Assembly: GCA_937929915.1 (NCBI GenBank)
Contig: CALFUN010000008.1
Location: forward strand, 1-64,000
Direction: 5' to 3'
Source: an uncultured Caulobacterales bacterium
Lineage (GTDB): Bacteria > Pseudomonadota > Alphaproteobacteria > Caulobacterales > Maricaulaceae
Length of the DNA stretch: 64,000 nt
Positions within the stretch are counted from its first letter, which is position 1. The number at the start of each line of letters is the position of its first letter. The position numbers and the translations under genes are program-made. Under the pieces are notes generated by a model. That model made no database searches. It worked only from the letters and a program-made list of their open reading frames with translations, and was not told the origin of the DNA. Below are positions 18,789 to 28,253 of this stretch, one piece after another.

Positions 18789-19667
18789 ATGCAGCAGGCT
18801 TATGATCACCCTTCAGATGTTTTACGCTTTGCCGCCAAGGCAAAACGCGCAAATATAGCCTTGGCACTTGTTATTGTAACGCATGTGACGGGCGGAGCTA
18901 TGCGTGGCCGCGGCGCCATGATGTGTGTAACGCAAGAGGCGGTGGCGGGATATGTGTCTAATGGCTGTGTCGATGCGGATATTATTTTCCAAGCGCGAGA
19001 TATGTTAAAAACAGGCGGGGTGAAACGGGTGCGTTACGGAAACGGCTCGCCTTTTAAAGATATAGAACTGCCTTGCGGCGGACGAATTGACCTTCTGATT
19101 ACGGCCAATATGGATCAGATAAATCTTTATGAAATAAGCGCGGCCTTAGAGGCGCGGCGCTCGGTAGACTTTCATATCGAAGATTTTCATTATACCTATG
19201 TCCCGCCTGTGCGCTTGCGGATTGCGGGCCGCGGCGATGCTGTGCATGCACTTGCGCGGCAAGCCTATAGCGCAGGATTTTCTGTGATATTGCAATCGCC
19301 AGATAAAGAGCTTCGGGCTGGACTTTCATGGGTTCAATTTGACCATCTAACAGATCCAAACATGCCGCCGCCTGCAAATGATGATGCTTGGACAGCGGTG
19401 GTTGTAATGTTTCATGACCATGATTGGGAACCGTATATTCTGGCGCAAGCTTGCGTTGGCAAGGCGTTTTATATTGGCGCAATGGGGAGTGTGCGCACGC
19501 ATAATTTACGTAAAAAGATGCTGCAAGAACAAGGGGTGAGTGAGGCAACCATTGCGCGTATTCGCGGGCCGATTGGCTTGATTGGGTCTATGCGGGATGC
19601 AAATTTATTAGCGCTCTCGACCTTAGCCGAAATTGTCGATACAGCCCAAAAGGCGGACGTTTTGTGA
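18789..19667 (+). CDS. xdhC: XdhC-family molybdenum hydroxylase maturation factor
   Basis: A 292-residue XdhC/CoxI family protein. The N-terminal half has ALVIVTHVTGGAMRGRGAMM and GYVSNGCVDADI; the C-terminal Rossmann half has IGAMGSVRTHNLRKK and IRGPIGLIGSMRDANLLALSTLAEIV. XdhC binds Moco, helps its sulfuration and delivers it to xanthine-oxidase-family enzymes. The track starts at TTG 18768, but AAAGGA lies 6 bases before the ATG at 18789. It overlaps the next gene by four bases (GTGA). The presence of XdhC with MocA implies a partner hydroxylase such as the IorB-like protein at the left edge. Confidence 0.88.
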   Translation: MQQAYDHPSDVLRFAAKAKRANIALALVIVTHVTGGAMRGRGAMMCVTQEAVAGYVSNGCVDADIIFQARDMLKTGGVKRVRYGNGSPFKDIELPCGGRIDLLITANMDQINLYEISAALEARRSVDFHIEDFHYTYVPPVRLRIAGRGDAVHALARQAYSAGFSVILQSPDKELRAGLSWVQFDHLTDPNMPPPANDDAWTAVVVMFHDHDWEPYILAQACVGKAFYIGAMGSVRTHNLRKKMLQEQGVSEATIARIRGPIGLIGSMRDANLLALSTLAEIVDTAQKADVL

Positions 19668-20287
19668 GCGCGCAAGATTGCGCTATAATTTTACTGGCGA
19701 GCGGATTGTCGACACGGTTTGGCACGGATGATAAATTACTCGCCCAGCTATGCGGAAAACCTGTCATTGACCATACGATTGCCAATATCGACCCTGTGCA
19801 TTTTGGTTTGAAAATTGCGGTCATTGGCGCGCATGCGCATGTTAAGACAGATTTGCAAGACCGTTTGAGTCAGGCTGGGTATCAAATCATTTTCAACCGC
19901 GCGCCAGCAAAGGGCCAAGGCAGTTCTTTGGCGCTTGGCGCTCAGGCCGTATTGGACGCTGGGTTTGAGCGCGCTTGCATAGCACTTGCTGATATGCCCT
20001 GCGTACCAAGCCCGCATTTTAAAACGATGTTAGATTTAGCTAAAACATCGGCGCAAGTTGTGAGCGAAACAGAGATTGACGGATGCGCGATCACCTTACC
20101 GCCTTGCGTATTATCAGGCAGTTCGCTCCAGCGTTTGACACAAGCCCATGGCGATGAGGGCGCAAGACGGCACTTGCGCGGCGCAAATGCGGTTCGCCAG
20201 AAACTGTCAAAATGGGCAGCAAAAGATATAGACACGCTTGATGATTTACAGGCATTAGAACAGCATATGAAAGATGTAAGCACATAA
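19664..20287 (+). CDS. mocA: Molybdenum cofactor cytidylyltransferase (MocA-like)
   Basis: A 207-residue nucleotidyltransferase. ILLASGLSTRFGTDDKLLAQL is the NTP-transferase loop with the activating Arg and Lys, and ALADMPCVPSPHF holds the D-M-P metal-binding motif. This fits MocA, which makes molybdopterin cytosine dinucleotide for xanthine-oxidase-family enzymes, better than the GTP-using MobA, because of the XdhC partner. The MobA alternative cannot be fully excluded. It starts at a GTG overlapping the xdhC stop and ends one base into moaD. Confidence 0.82.
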   Translation: MSAQDCAIILLASGLSTRFGTDDKLLAQLCGKPVIDHTIANIDPVHFGLKIAVIGAHAHVKTDLQDRLSQAGYQIIFNRAPAKGQGSSLALGAQAVLDAGFERACIALADMPCVPSPHFKTMLDLAKTSAQVVSETEIDGCAITLPPCVLSGSSLQRLTQAHGDEGARRHLRGANAVRQKLSKWAAKDIDTLDDLQALEQHMKDVST

Positions 20288-20532
20288 TGGCAAAGCTATT
20301 GTTTTTTGGCCGCTTTAGTGATATTGCGCCTGCGCGTGATATAGATTTACCTGAATCTATCAAAGATAGCGATGCTTTGGTGGCATGGTTATCCAAAACA
20401 GACGCGGCTTTAGCGGCGCAATTTGCGCGCTCTGGTAACCGTATCGCGGTCAATAAAGTCATGATTAGTGAAAATGCGGCTATTACGAATAGCGACGAAA
20501 TTGCGTTTATGTCAGCTCTAAGCGGGGGATAA
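20287..20532 (+). CDS. moaD: Molybdopterin synthase sulfur carrier subunit MoaD
   Basis: An 81-residue beta-grasp protein that ends in the diagnostic Gly-Gly (MSALSGG), which is adenylylated and converted to thiocarboxylate by MoeB. The body shows LLFFGRFSDIAPA and VAVN-like spacing typical of MoaD. It starts within the TAATG of the upstream stop and is followed after two bases by moaE, its partner. Confidence 0.93.
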   Translation: MAKLLFFGRFSDIAPARDIDLPESIKDSDALVAWLSKTDAALAAQFARSGNRIAVNKVMISENAAITNSDEIAFMSALSGG

Positions 20533-20534
20533 TT

Positions 20535-20990
20535 GTGCGCGTAACGATCACAGATCAACCCTTTTCTCCAGAGGCTTTACACGCTAAATTTCGGCAAAGC
20601 TTAAGCGGCGATGTAGGAGCGATAGTTACGTTTATCGGTGTTGTGCGCGGCGCGGATGATAAAAACGCGCCGCAGAGTTTAACGCTCTCCCATTACCCTG
20701 ATTTTACCGAAAGTTTGATAGAAAATATGGGCAAAACAGCCATGGAGCGCTGGCCGATTGAGGCATGGCATATTACGCACCGCATTGGGACGATGGCCCC
20801 CAAAGATCCGATTGTTTTTGTGGCGACAGCGTCCAAACACCGCCGTGCTGCTTTTGAAGCGGCAGATTTCTTGATGGATTATCTGAAATCCGAAGCGCCA
20901 TTTTGGAAACAAGAAATGCGCGGCGGAACGCAAGACTGGATTGAACCGCGCGGGCAGGATATAAAAGATAAATCAAGGTGGGAGAGCTAA
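20535..20990 (+). CDS. moaE: Molybdopterin synthase catalytic subunit MoaE
   Basis: A 151-residue catalytic subunit that transfers two sulfurs from MoaD thiocarboxylate to precursor Z (cPMP). GAIVTFIGVVRG, the H-R-I-G motif in THRIGTMAPKD, ASKHRRAAFEAADFLMD, and the catalytic Lys in LKSEAPFWKQE are all present. It starts at GTG and directly abuts moaB, which begins at the base after its stop. Confidence 0.94.
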   Translation: MRVTITDQPFSPEALHAKFRQSLSGDVGAIVTFIGVVRGADDKNAPQSLTLSHYPDFTESLIENMGKTAMERWPIEAWHITHRIGTMAPKDPIVFVATASKHRRAAFEAADFLMDYLKSEAPFWKQEMRGGTQDWIEPRGQDIKDKSRWES

Positions 20991-21521
20991 GTGATTGGGA
21001 TTGATGAAAATCGCGTGTTTAAAGCTGTTCGTATTGCTGTGCTAACTGTGTCAGATACGCGTATATTTGAAACTGATACATCAGGACAGCTTTTGCAAGA
21101 CCGCATTGAAGCGGCAGGACATATCTGCGCTGCGAGGCATATTATAACGGATGATAAGCTTGATATTCGCACTTTTGTGCAAAGCTGGATTGATGATGAT
21201 AGCATTGATGTTGTGATCTCGACTGGCGGCACAGGCTTGACAGGACGAGACGTCACCGTTGAAGCTATCGCGCCTTTATTGGATAAAGTCATAGACGGAT
21301 TTTCTGTCGTGTTTCATATGGAAAGTTTTAAGACAATCGGGCTGTCGACCTTGCAATCCCGAGCGATGGCAGGCCTCGCGAAAACGACATTTATTTTCTG
21401 CCTGCCAGGCTCTAATGGGGCTGTCAAAGATGGCTGGGATCGTGTGATTAAAGACCAGCTCGATAGTCGTCATCGCCCGTGTAATATGGCGGAGCTTATG
21501 CCGCGCCTTGATGAGAGATAG
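20991..21521 (+). CDS. moaB: Molybdenum cofactor biosynthesis protein MoaB (molybdopterin adenylyltransferase)
   Basis: A 176-residue MogA/MoaB-fold protein. The G-G-T-G-x-x-x-R-D motif appears as [17 protein letters not shown], and [23 protein letters not shown] gives the C-terminal LPGSxxA element. It adenylylates molybdopterin before MoeA inserts molybdate. GTG start immediately after the moaE stop, and 5 bases before moaC. Confidence 0.92.
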   Translation: MIGIDENRVFKAVRIAVLTVSDTRIFETDTSGQLLQDRIEAAGHICAARHIITDDKLDIRTFVQSWIDDDSIDVVISTGGTGLTGRDVTVEAIAPLLDKVIDGFSVVFHMESFKTIGLSTLQSRAMAGLAKTTFIFCLPGSNGAVKDGWDRVIKDQLDSRHRPCNMAELMPRLDER

Positions 21522-21526
21522 CCGTT

Positions 21527-22000
21527 ATGAGCCAGCTAACCCATATTGACGAAACAGGCCGCGCCGCCATGGTGGATGTGTCTGATAAATCCGTGACGCC
21601 TCGGCGGGCTGTGGCAGAAGGATATGTCAAAATGTCTAGCGAGGCGCTGACTAAAGTTCGCTTGGATGAGAATAAGAAAGGCCATGTGCAAAGCGTGGCT
21701 GAACTGGCGGGTATTATGGGCGCGAAACATACAAGCACCCTTATCCCGCTCTGCCATCCTGTACCGCTATCTAAGGTGAATATACGTATAGAAATCGACG
21801 CAGATTTACCTGGCTTGCATGTTACGGCTGAGACGAAAACAACGGGGCAAACTGGCGTTGAAATGGAAGCTTTGACAGCCATATCCATTAGCTGCTTGAC
21901 GATTTACGATATGCTTAAGGCGGTAGATAAAGGCATGGTGATTGGGCAAGTGCGGCTGCTGGAAAAATCAGGCGGAAAATCGGGGACATGGAAAGCCTAA
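21527..22000 (+). CDS. moaC: Cyclic pyranopterin monophosphate synthase MoaC
   Basis: A 157-residue enzyme that works with the radical SAM protein MoaA to make cPMP from [54 protein letters not shown] and KAVDKGM are the family signatures, with the conserved Asp in YDMLKAVD. It ends the moco run. MoaA is not in the window, so the pathway is completed elsewhere. Confidence 0.95.
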   Translation: MSQLTHIDETGRAAMVDVSDKSVTPRRAVAEGYVKMSSEALTKVRLDENKKGHVQSVAELAGIMGAKHTSTLIPLCHPVPLSKVNIRIEIDADLPGLHVTAETKTTGQTGVEMEALTAISISCLTIYDMLKAVDKGMVIGQVRLLEKSGGKSGTWKA

Positions 22001-22379
22001 TTTAGGTTTATGCCGCCCACCTATATTGCCTAATTTATATTAGGATAACAGCTATTCTGGTGACAGACTATATAAGTTACTGACCATATAAGTTAGAGGC
22101 CATATATTTGCATGAATATAACTGATTTGCGTTAAATTTCGCCTAGGTGAATGATTGTTAATCCTTTCTGCTGTAATCTGACTGCCAAGAGCGGTATTAA
22201 TGGCTTGCTCGTTATAAACTCGTCATATTATTGTCTTACAAAGAGGCTGATACATCATGGGGTTTAGAGTGTAGCTGTCGGGTAATAAAAGGGCGTGACG
22301 ATTAAAATGAACATCCTAAAGTTAAAATGTGCATGAAAATTGCATTGAATCGATATGTGATGGCAAAAGGTGAGTATTT
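22001..22379. other. Intergenic region before the type II secretion operon
   Basis: These 379 bases separate moaC from gspC. CCTAAA-type palindromes overlap the moaC end (21996-22006) and CCTAAT-TTAT-ATTAGG lies at 22029-22044, without T-runs. A tandem pair of 16-bp repeats is at 22064-22095. AAGGTGAG precedes the gspC GTG by about 7 bases. No small ORF or RNA gene was recognised. Confidence 0.55.
22064..22095. repeat. Tandem 16-bp direct repeats upstream of gspC
   Basis: CAGACTATATAAGTTA (22064-22079) is followed directly by CTGACCATATAAGTTA (22080-22095), identical at 14 of 16 positions. A degenerate third copy (GCCATATAT) follows. Head-to-tail spacing of 16 bases suggests binding sites of a regulator or a short duplication. 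They lie 285-315 bases before gspC. Confidence 0.5.
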
Positions 22380-23186
22380 GTGAATGTTGCTAGGGTTATA
22401 ACAGGACTGCAAATTGTCTTGATAGGCTTAACAGCTTTATTGTGTGTGCGGGCAGTTATGCTGTTTGTGGCCCCGCAATCAGCTTGGACGCCTTTACCGA
22501 CAGCCTCCCTTGAACAATCTGCGCCAAATGTGCCGAGTGCAAGAGGTGTTGTAGGGACGATTGATACAAGTTTTGACCCGTTTTACCGTAGCGCTGCAAT
22601 CACCGCGTCACTTCCCAATAATCTGGGGGAAGATGCGCCTGAAACCAGTCTAGATTTGACGCTAAAAGGGCGTATTTCAGGTAAAAAAGGCACAGCCACA
22701 TTACGGAAACCTGATGGCCAGCAAGAAAGCTTTCAGGTTGGTGATGAAATTCTACCAGGTGTGACCTTAGAAGCGGTGAACGCCGAATATATTGTTATCT
22801 CTCAAGAAGGGCGGCTTGAGCGCCTAACATTTGAAAAGGGCGAGGCGGAAGGTTTGCGCCAAATTGAAACACCTGATGCAACGCCGCCATCTCCAGTGCA
22901 GAATAATTATACGTCAAACCCACTTTTAAATTCGATTAATTTTACGCCCGAACGTGTGAATGATCAAATTACTGGGTATAAAATTTCACCAAAACAAGCT
23001 GGGTTAGAGACAGGCTTATTAGGGCTGCAAGACGGCGACATCATTACAAGTATTGGCCGCGTAGGCTTGCAAGATGAAGATATTGATCTCGGGGCTGTCT
23101 TAAACAGCTTGCAAAACCGCCGTTCCACGACGGTAGAGCTTATCCGAAATGGCCAAACCATTAGTGTAAAAGTTGGAAATCCATGA
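22380..23186 (+). CDS. gspC: Type II secretion system protein GspC
   Basis: A 268-residue inner-membrane clamp protein linking the secretin and the assembly platform. One N-terminal membrane helix (ITGLQIVLIGLTALLCVRAV), a periplasmic homology region (LTLKGRISGKKGTATLR...VGDEILPGVTLEAV, about 95-150), and a C-terminal PDZ domain (about 180-265, with GLLGLQDGDIITSIGRV) are visible. GTG start with AAGGTG spaced 7 bases. First gene of the gspC-N operon; its stop overlaps the gspD start by four bases. Confidence 0.9.
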   Translation: MNVARVITGLQIVLIGLTALLCVRAVMLFVAPQSAWTPLPTASLEQSAPNVPSARGVVGTIDTSFDPFYRSAAITASLPNNLGEDAPETSLDLTLKGRISGKKGTATLRKPDGQQESFQVGDEILPGVTLEAVNAEYIVISQEGRLERLTFEKGEAEGLRQIETPDATPPSPVQNNYTSNPLLNSINFTPERVNDQITGYKISPKQAGLETGLLGLQDGDIITSIGRVGLQDEDIDLGAVLNSLQNRRSTTVELIRNGQTISVKVGNP

Positions 23187-25081
23187 AAACAATAATGAAA
23201 AAAACAATGAAAACAATATTGGCAACAGCCTGTCTGACATCAGCTCTAAGTGCTGCGTTGCCAGCCTGCACTGCCTTTGCGCAAGAGACGCATGTTATTA
23301 CAATGCAACAATCTGATATTCGTTCATTTATTGACGATGTTGCGATTGTAACCGGTAAAACATTTCTGGTGGATCAACGTGTAAATGGCCAAGTGACAAT
23401 CTCTTCGGAGCAGTCCTTGACAAAAGCCGAAGTCTTCATGGTGTTTAAAGATGTGATGCGCGTACATGGCTATGCCGTCACACGCACAGCGACGGGGGAT
23501 TATCGTATTGGCCTGCTGCAAGGGGCGGCGGCAGATGCGCCTTTTGTGAATGTTGAAGGCGCCGCGGGTGCATTTGCGACCACGACAATACGCCTGAAAT
23601 ATGCAGATGCAGCTGAGGCTGCGCGCCTCATAAAGCCTGCTTTACATCCGCAAGGCGTCTTAACAGCAAACCCCAATGGTTCATTAATTGTCATTACAGA
23701 CTTTCCTGAAAATATCCGCAAAGCGCGCGAGATTGTCAAAGCTTTAGATACGGATAACCGCATTGTACAAACGGTTCAGCTTGCGCATATGCGCGCGATT
23801 GATGCTGAAGATGCTATGAGGTCATTGGGCGGGGCGCAGCCAAAGTACAAAGTGATTGCTGTGCCGGGCGCCAATAGCCTTGTTTTGGAAGGTGAGGCTG
23901 CAGAAATTTCACGCCTTGTGCCTATTTTGCGGCAAATGGATGTCCCATCTGCGATTACGCGCGGCCCTGTCAGTGTTGTGCCATTGCGATTTGCAGATGG
24001 TGCGTCTGTGATTGAGATTTTGACAACCCTACTTCCAGCCTATGTGCGGGAGGGCGATGCGCCGCCAAGTGTGGCCTATGAGCCCAGTAGTAATACAATC
24101 ATTATTAGCGCATCGCCAGACACGCAAGAGGCGCTCGAAACGGTTATTCGGCAACTTGATCAACGCCGCCCGCAAGTGCTTGTCGAAGCTATGGTGGTTG
24201 AGATTTCCGACACGGCGGCAAAAGCGCTCGGTGTTGAATTTGCGATTGGCGGGGCCAATGGTAATGCTGTACCATTTTTAGGTACGAATTTTGAGCAGCA
24301 ACCCGGAAATGTTTTAGCTCTCACAGGCGCGCTTGTGGCGGAACAAGCGGGATTTGATACAGGGCCTGCGCAAGCGGCGGCAGTCAATGCGCTTTTAGGT
24401 TTGCCAGGAACTGTGTTGGGAGTTGGTGTGGGTAATGATGATGGATTTTTCTCTGTCATCGCAAATGCGATTGAAACAGATGAAAATTCAAATATTCTCT
24501 CTACGCCATTTGTCACAACATTAGATAATGAGCCCGCCTCATTCCTCGTCGGTCAAGAAATCCCTATCGCAACGGGTGAAAGTCTTGGGCAAGATAATCT
24601 CAATGCGTTTCGAACATTTGATCGCCAAGAAATCGGAATCAAGCTCGATGTGTTGCCGCAAATTAGCGAAGGCGATGTCATTCGTTTAGAGATTAAACAA
24701 GAGGTTTCGTCTGTGGCAGGGGCTTTAACAACGCTTGCGCAGGATTTTGTGACCAATACGCGCGAGATTGAAACAACGGTACTGGCTAATGATCGCGAGA
24801 TTATTGTCTTGGGCGGTTTAATCCAAGATGATGAGCAGATCGAGTTTGAAAAAGTACCTTTACTCGGCGATGCGCCAATCATTGGGAATTTGTTTCGGAG
24901 CGAAAGTACCTCTCGCGTTCGTACGAACCTAATGGTGTTTTTACGCCCAACGATTATCCGCAACGGCGCTGATGCAAGGCCGTTAACTCAAGAGCGTCTG
25001 CGGTATTTACGCGATGAAGATTTACGCCAAACGGGCCGTAGTTTTTCAAAAATTGATCCTTTCATCGAGCAGGAGCCATAA
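23183..25081 (+). CDS. gspD: Type II secretion system secretin GspD
   Basis: A 632-residue outer-membrane secretin. After a signal peptide (cleavage near TAFAQ-E), the N0 domain (VITMQQSDIRSFIDDVAIVTGKTF) and the N1-N3 repeats (TTIRLKYADAAEAARLIKP; VVPLRFADGASVIEILTTLLP) lead to the secretin core with VGQEIPIATGE and VLGGLIQDDE...VPLLGDAPIIGNLFRS. The C-terminal tail after LMVFLRPTIIR is about 45 residues, and no clear separate pilotin-binding domain is recognisable. It overlaps gspC by ATGA and lies 6 bases before gspE. Confidence 0.95.
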   Translation: MKTIMKKTMKTILATACLTSALSAALPACTAFAQETHVITMQQSDIRSFIDDVAIVTGKTFLVDQRVNGQVTISSEQSLTKAEVFMVFKDVMRVHGYAVTRTATGDYRIGLLQGAAADAPFVNVEGAAGAFATTTIRLKYADAAEAARLIKPALHPQGVLTANPNGSLIVITDFPENIRKAREIVKALDTDNRIVQTVQLAHMRAIDAEDAMRSLGGAQPKYKVIAVPGANSLVLEGEAAEISRLVPILRQMDVPSAITRGPVSVVPLRFADGASVIEILTTLLPAYVREGDAPPSVAYEPSSNTIIISASPDTQEALETVIRQLDQRRPQVLVEAMVVEISDTAAKALGVEFAIGGANGNAVPFLGTNFEQQPGNVLALTGALVAEQAGFDTGPAQAAAVNALLGLPGTVLGVGVGNDDGFFSVIANAIETDENSNILSTPFVTTLDNEPASFLVGQEIPIATGESLGQDNLNAFRTFDRQEIGIKLDVLPQISEGDVIRLEIKQEVSSVAGALTTLAQDFVTNTREIETTVLANDREIIVLGGLIQDDEQIEFEKVPLLGDAPIIGNLFRSESTSRVRTNLMVFLRPTIIRNGADARPLTQERLRYLRDEDLRQTGRSFSKIDPFIEQEP

Positions 25082-25087
25082 GCTTAT

Positions 25088-26602
25088 ATGCGCAGCCCTT
25101 CTGACATACCCCTTGATAAATTATCCTATAGTTTTGCGCGTCAACATGGGGTCATAACGCATATGGTTGACGATGCGGCTGTGTTGGTTCGGCGGGCAGA
25201 TACGCCGCTTGAGGCCTGCCTTGAGGCGCGCCGTATCGCAGGGCGGCCATTAGAGATGAAAGAGGTTACGGGGTCAGAATTTGAAGCGATATTGGCCCAA
25301 ACTTACGCGCATGGCGATTTAACAGAGACGGCTGCCGATGCACTAGATGGCCCCGAAGACTTAATGGCTTTGGCTGATAATCTACCGCGCAGTTCAGACT
25401 TGCTTGATAGTGATGATGATGCGCCTGTTATCAAATTAATTAACGGAATTTTACAAGAAGCGATTAAGACACGCGCCTCCGATATTCATATTGAACCTTA
25501 TGAAAACCGGCTGGCTGTGCGTTTTCGAATTGATGGGGCTTTGCGAGATATGCTTTCTTTATCCTCGCGCCTATCATCTACATTAGTGTCGCGTGTCAAA
25601 GTGATGGCGCAGCTTGATATTGCTAAAAAACGTATCCCTCAAGATGGCCGTTTTTCTTTAAACCTTGGGCAGCGCGCCGTAGATGTGCGGGTGTCAACAT
25701 TGCCTTCGCAGTATGGCGAACGCGTTGTGATGCGGATTTTGGAAAAGACAAGCTCGCTGATGAACCTGTCTGATTTGGGCATGGATGATGGCGAATTAGA
25801 GGCCTTCCAAATAAGCCTGAAAAAACCTAATGGTATTATTCTGGTAACAGGGCCGACAGGCTCGGGTAAAACAACTACACTTTATGCTGCGGTTAGCGGT
25901 CTAAATGACGGGACACGTAATATTCTTACCGTTGAAGATCCTGTTGAATATGCGCTTGACGGGATTGGCCAAACGCAAGTGAATAGCCAAGTTGGGATGA
26001 GCTTTGCAGCGGGCCTTCGCGCAATTTTACGCCAAGACCCAGATGTGGTGATGGTCGGGGAAATTCGCGACCCAGAAACGGCTGAGATAGCTGTGCAAGC
26101 CTCTTTAACGGGGCATTTGGTTTTATCAACGGTGCATACGAATTCTGCGATTGGAGCAATTACGCGCTTGCGCGATATGGGCGTGGAGCCTTTCTTATTG
26201 GCCTCGACAGTCACAGGTATTGTTGCCCAACGCCTTGTTCGCCGTCTTTGCACAGATTGTAAAATACCTTATACGCCGACCCGCCGCGAGCTTGATGACC
26301 TTGCGATTAAAGTCAAACCCAAGCAGCCATTCTATAAAGCGCAAGGCTGTGCGAGCTGCCATAATATTGGCTATATTGGACGGTTGGGACTGTATGAGAT
26401 TATTGTGATGGATGATAAGATGCGTAATATGATCCATGATAATGCCCCTGAAACCGACTTATCGGCCCATGCGTTTAAAACGCGGCGTACCTTACTGCAA
26501 TCTGGCGCAGCTCATGTTATGTCTGGGGCGACAAGCGTAGAAGATGTGCTGCGGGTCTGCCGCGCTAATCGGGGGGAGGAGGCCCTCAGTGGAGACATTT
26601 GA
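25088..26602 (+). CDS. gspE: Type II secretion system ATPase GspE
   Basis: A 504-residue hexameric cytoplasmic ATPase. N1E-like domain (1-100), RASDIHIEPYENRLAVRFRIDG (N2E), Walker A GPTGSGKT at 255-262, Walker B in DPDVVMVGEIRDPETA, and a tetracysteine zinc module CTDC...CASC near residues 393-427 typical of GspE. It powers pseudopilus assembly through GspL and GspF. The last 14 bases overlap gspF. Confidence 0.96.
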   Translation: MRSPSDIPLDKLSYSFARQHGVITHMVDDAAVLVRRADTPLEACLEARRIAGRPLEMKEVTGSEFEAILAQTYAHGDLTETAADALDGPEDLMALADNLPRSSDLLDSDDDAPVIKLINGILQEAIKTRASDIHIEPYENRLAVRFRIDGALRDMLSLSSRLSSTLVSRVKVMAQLDIAKKRIPQDGRFSLNLGQRAVDVRVSTLPSQYGERVVMRILEKTSSLMNLSDLGMDDGELEAFQISLKKPNGIILVTGPTGSGKTTTLYAAVSGLNDGTRNILTVEDPVEYALDGIGQTQVNSQVGMSFAAGLRAILRQDPDVVMVGEIRDPETAEIAVQASLTGHLVLSTVHTNSAIGAITRLRDMGVEPFLLASTVTGIVAQRLVRRLCTDCKIPYTPTRRELDDLAIKVKPKQPFYKAQGCASCHNIGYIGRLGLYEIIVMDDKMRNMIHDNAPETDLSAHAFKTRRTLLQSGAAHVMSGATSVEDVLRVCRANRGEEALSGDI

Positions 26603-27794
26603 TTATGCAGCCATAGATAAAGCTGGCAAGCGTCAAAACGGCTCTATCGCTGCGACAAATTCTAGAGAAGCGCGCGACCTTTTGCGCGGACGTTCGCTCA
26701 CGCCGATTGAATTGCGCGCTGCCAAAACGCATTCTAAAACGCAATTCCAATTTGAAAAAAAGACAAGCCATAAACAGCTCACACAGGCCACACGGCAGCT
26801 CGCGATTTTAATCGATGCCTCCACACCTATTGAGGAAGCTCTCAAAGTCACAGCTTTACAGTTTGAGCGTAGCTCTATGCGGCAAATCTTGCTCGATATT
26901 CGGTCGAGTGTTTTGGAAGGCTCGCGCCTGTCTACGGCTATGTCAGCCCATGCAAAAACCTTTTCATCGCTTTACACGGCGATGGTCGCGTCTGGCGAAA
27001 AATCAGGACGGCTTGCATCGGTCTTAGAGCGTCTTGCACTAGATCTTGAGGCAGCCCAAAAAATCCGGCGTAAAATTTTAGCTGCGACAGTCTACCCGAT
27101 GGTTTTAACCGTGGTTGCATTGGGGGTTGTAACGATTTTAATGGTCGCCGTTGTGCCCAAAGTTGTCGCGCAATTTGACAGTTTTGGTCAAGATTTGCCG
27201 CTTTTGACCAAAGGCGTAATCGCGGTGTCAGATGGACTTAAAGCTTACGGATTAATGGCTTTGGCTATATTTATTGCGAGTATTTTTGGGTTCAGGCAAG
27301 CGCTTAAAAAAGATGCCTTTCGGCGTAAATGGCATCAGTTTTTATTGAAATTGCCGTTGGTTGGTCGTCTTATTCGAGATTTAAATGCAGCGCGGTTTGC
27401 GCGAACTATGGCAGGGCTGATTCAAAGCGGTACGCCGTCACTGGCTGCGATGGAAACATCGCAATATACGCTTAAGAACCTGATTATGCGCGATGCGGCG
27501 ATCAAGGCGGCGAGCTATGTACGCGAAGGCAGTCCCATGAGCGGGGCGCTTAAGCGAACGAAGGTTTTCCCGCCATTAGTGACGCAGATGGTGGCTGGCG
27601 GAGAAACGGGCGGGGATGTCGGGCTTATGTTCTCGAAATCAGCCGATTATCTTGAAGATGAGTTTGAAAGTGCAACATCTGTCTTTATGAGTTTGCTCGA
27701 ACCGCTTATAATCATATTACTGAGTATTGTTGTTTTGTTGATTATTGGCGCGATCTTTCTGCCAATTTTACGCCTCAATACGCTTGTTTTATAG
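26589..27794 (+). CDS. gspF: Type II secretion system inner membrane protein GspF
   Basis: A 401-residue polytopic platform protein with two T2SF domains, each followed by hydrophobic segments (KILAATVYPMVLTVVALGVV near 170, and SLLEPLIIILLSIVVLLIIGA at the C-terminus). The track begins at 26544 inside gspE, but GGGGGGAGG at 26573-26580 is spaced 8 bases from the GTG at 26589, giving VETFDYAAIDKAGK, which is the usual GspF N-terminus (y-x-Y-x-A-x-d-x-x-G-k). I therefore use 26589. Confidence 0.94.
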   Translation: METFDYAAIDKAGKRQNGSIAATNSREARDLLRGRSLTPIELRAAKTHSKTQFQFEKKTSHKQLTQATRQLAILIDASTPIEEALKVTALQFERSSMRQILLDIRSSVLEGSRLSTAMSAHAKTFSSLYTAMVASGEKSGRLASVLERLALDLEAAQKIRRKILAATVYPMVLTVVALGVVTILMVAVVPKVVAQFDSFGQDLPLLTKGVIAVSDGLKAYGLMALAIFIASIFGFRQALKKDAFRRKWHQFLLKLPLVGRLIRDLNAARFARTMAGLIQSGTPSLAAMETSQYTLKNLIMRDAAIKAASYVREGSPMSGALKRTKVFPPLVTQMVAGGETGGDVGLMFSKSADYLEDEFESATSVFMSLLEPLIIILLSIVVLLIIGAIFLPILRLNTLVL

Positions 27795-27803
27795 GAGATG
27801 GAT

Positions 27804-28253
27804 ATGTCCATAAAAAAGACAAAAAAAGAATTATATGAAGCGGGGTTTACCCTTGTCGAGGTCATGGTTGTGATGGTGATTATTGGCTTGCTGACGACAT
27901 TTGTTGTCCTCAATATTACGCCTGCGCGTGATACAGCCAATGTTACAAAAGCGCAGGGTGATATTCGCATTATTGAACAAGCCTTAGAAATGTACCGTCT
28001 TGATATGCTCGATTACCCGCCACAAACGGCTGGGTTAACCGCGCTGCGAACTGTGCCAACAGGTGTTTTAAACGCAGAGCGTTATCGCCAAGGTGGTTAT
28101 GTGCGCAATTTACCCAAAGACCCGTGGGGCCGTGATTATGTTTACCGCTATCCTGGGCAAAATGCGATTGTTGATGTGTTTTCATATGGAGCGGACGGCG
28201 AAGAAGGCGGCGAAGGTTTGGCCGCAGATGTTGTGAATTGGGCCGTTGAGTAA
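27804..28253 (+). CDS. gspG: Type II secretion system major pseudopilin GspG
   Basis: A 149-residue major pseudopilin. The prepilin peptidase site is in EAG-FTLVEVMVVMVIIGLL, with Glu5 of the mature protein present. Calcium-site and fold motifs LDMLDYPPQTAGLTAL and LPKDPWGRDYVYRYPG are typical of GspG. AGGAG abuts the ATG at 27798 but is 6 bases from the ATG at 27804, so I prefer the latter. The peptidase GspO is not in this window. Confidence 0.94.
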   Translation: MSIKKTKKELYEAGFTLVEVMVVMVIIGLLTTFVVLNITPARDTANVTKAQGDIRIIEQALEMYRLDMLDYPPQTAGLTALRTVPTGVLNAERYRQGGYVRNLPKDPWGRDYVYRYPGQNAIVDVFSYGADGEEGGEGLAADVVNWAVE

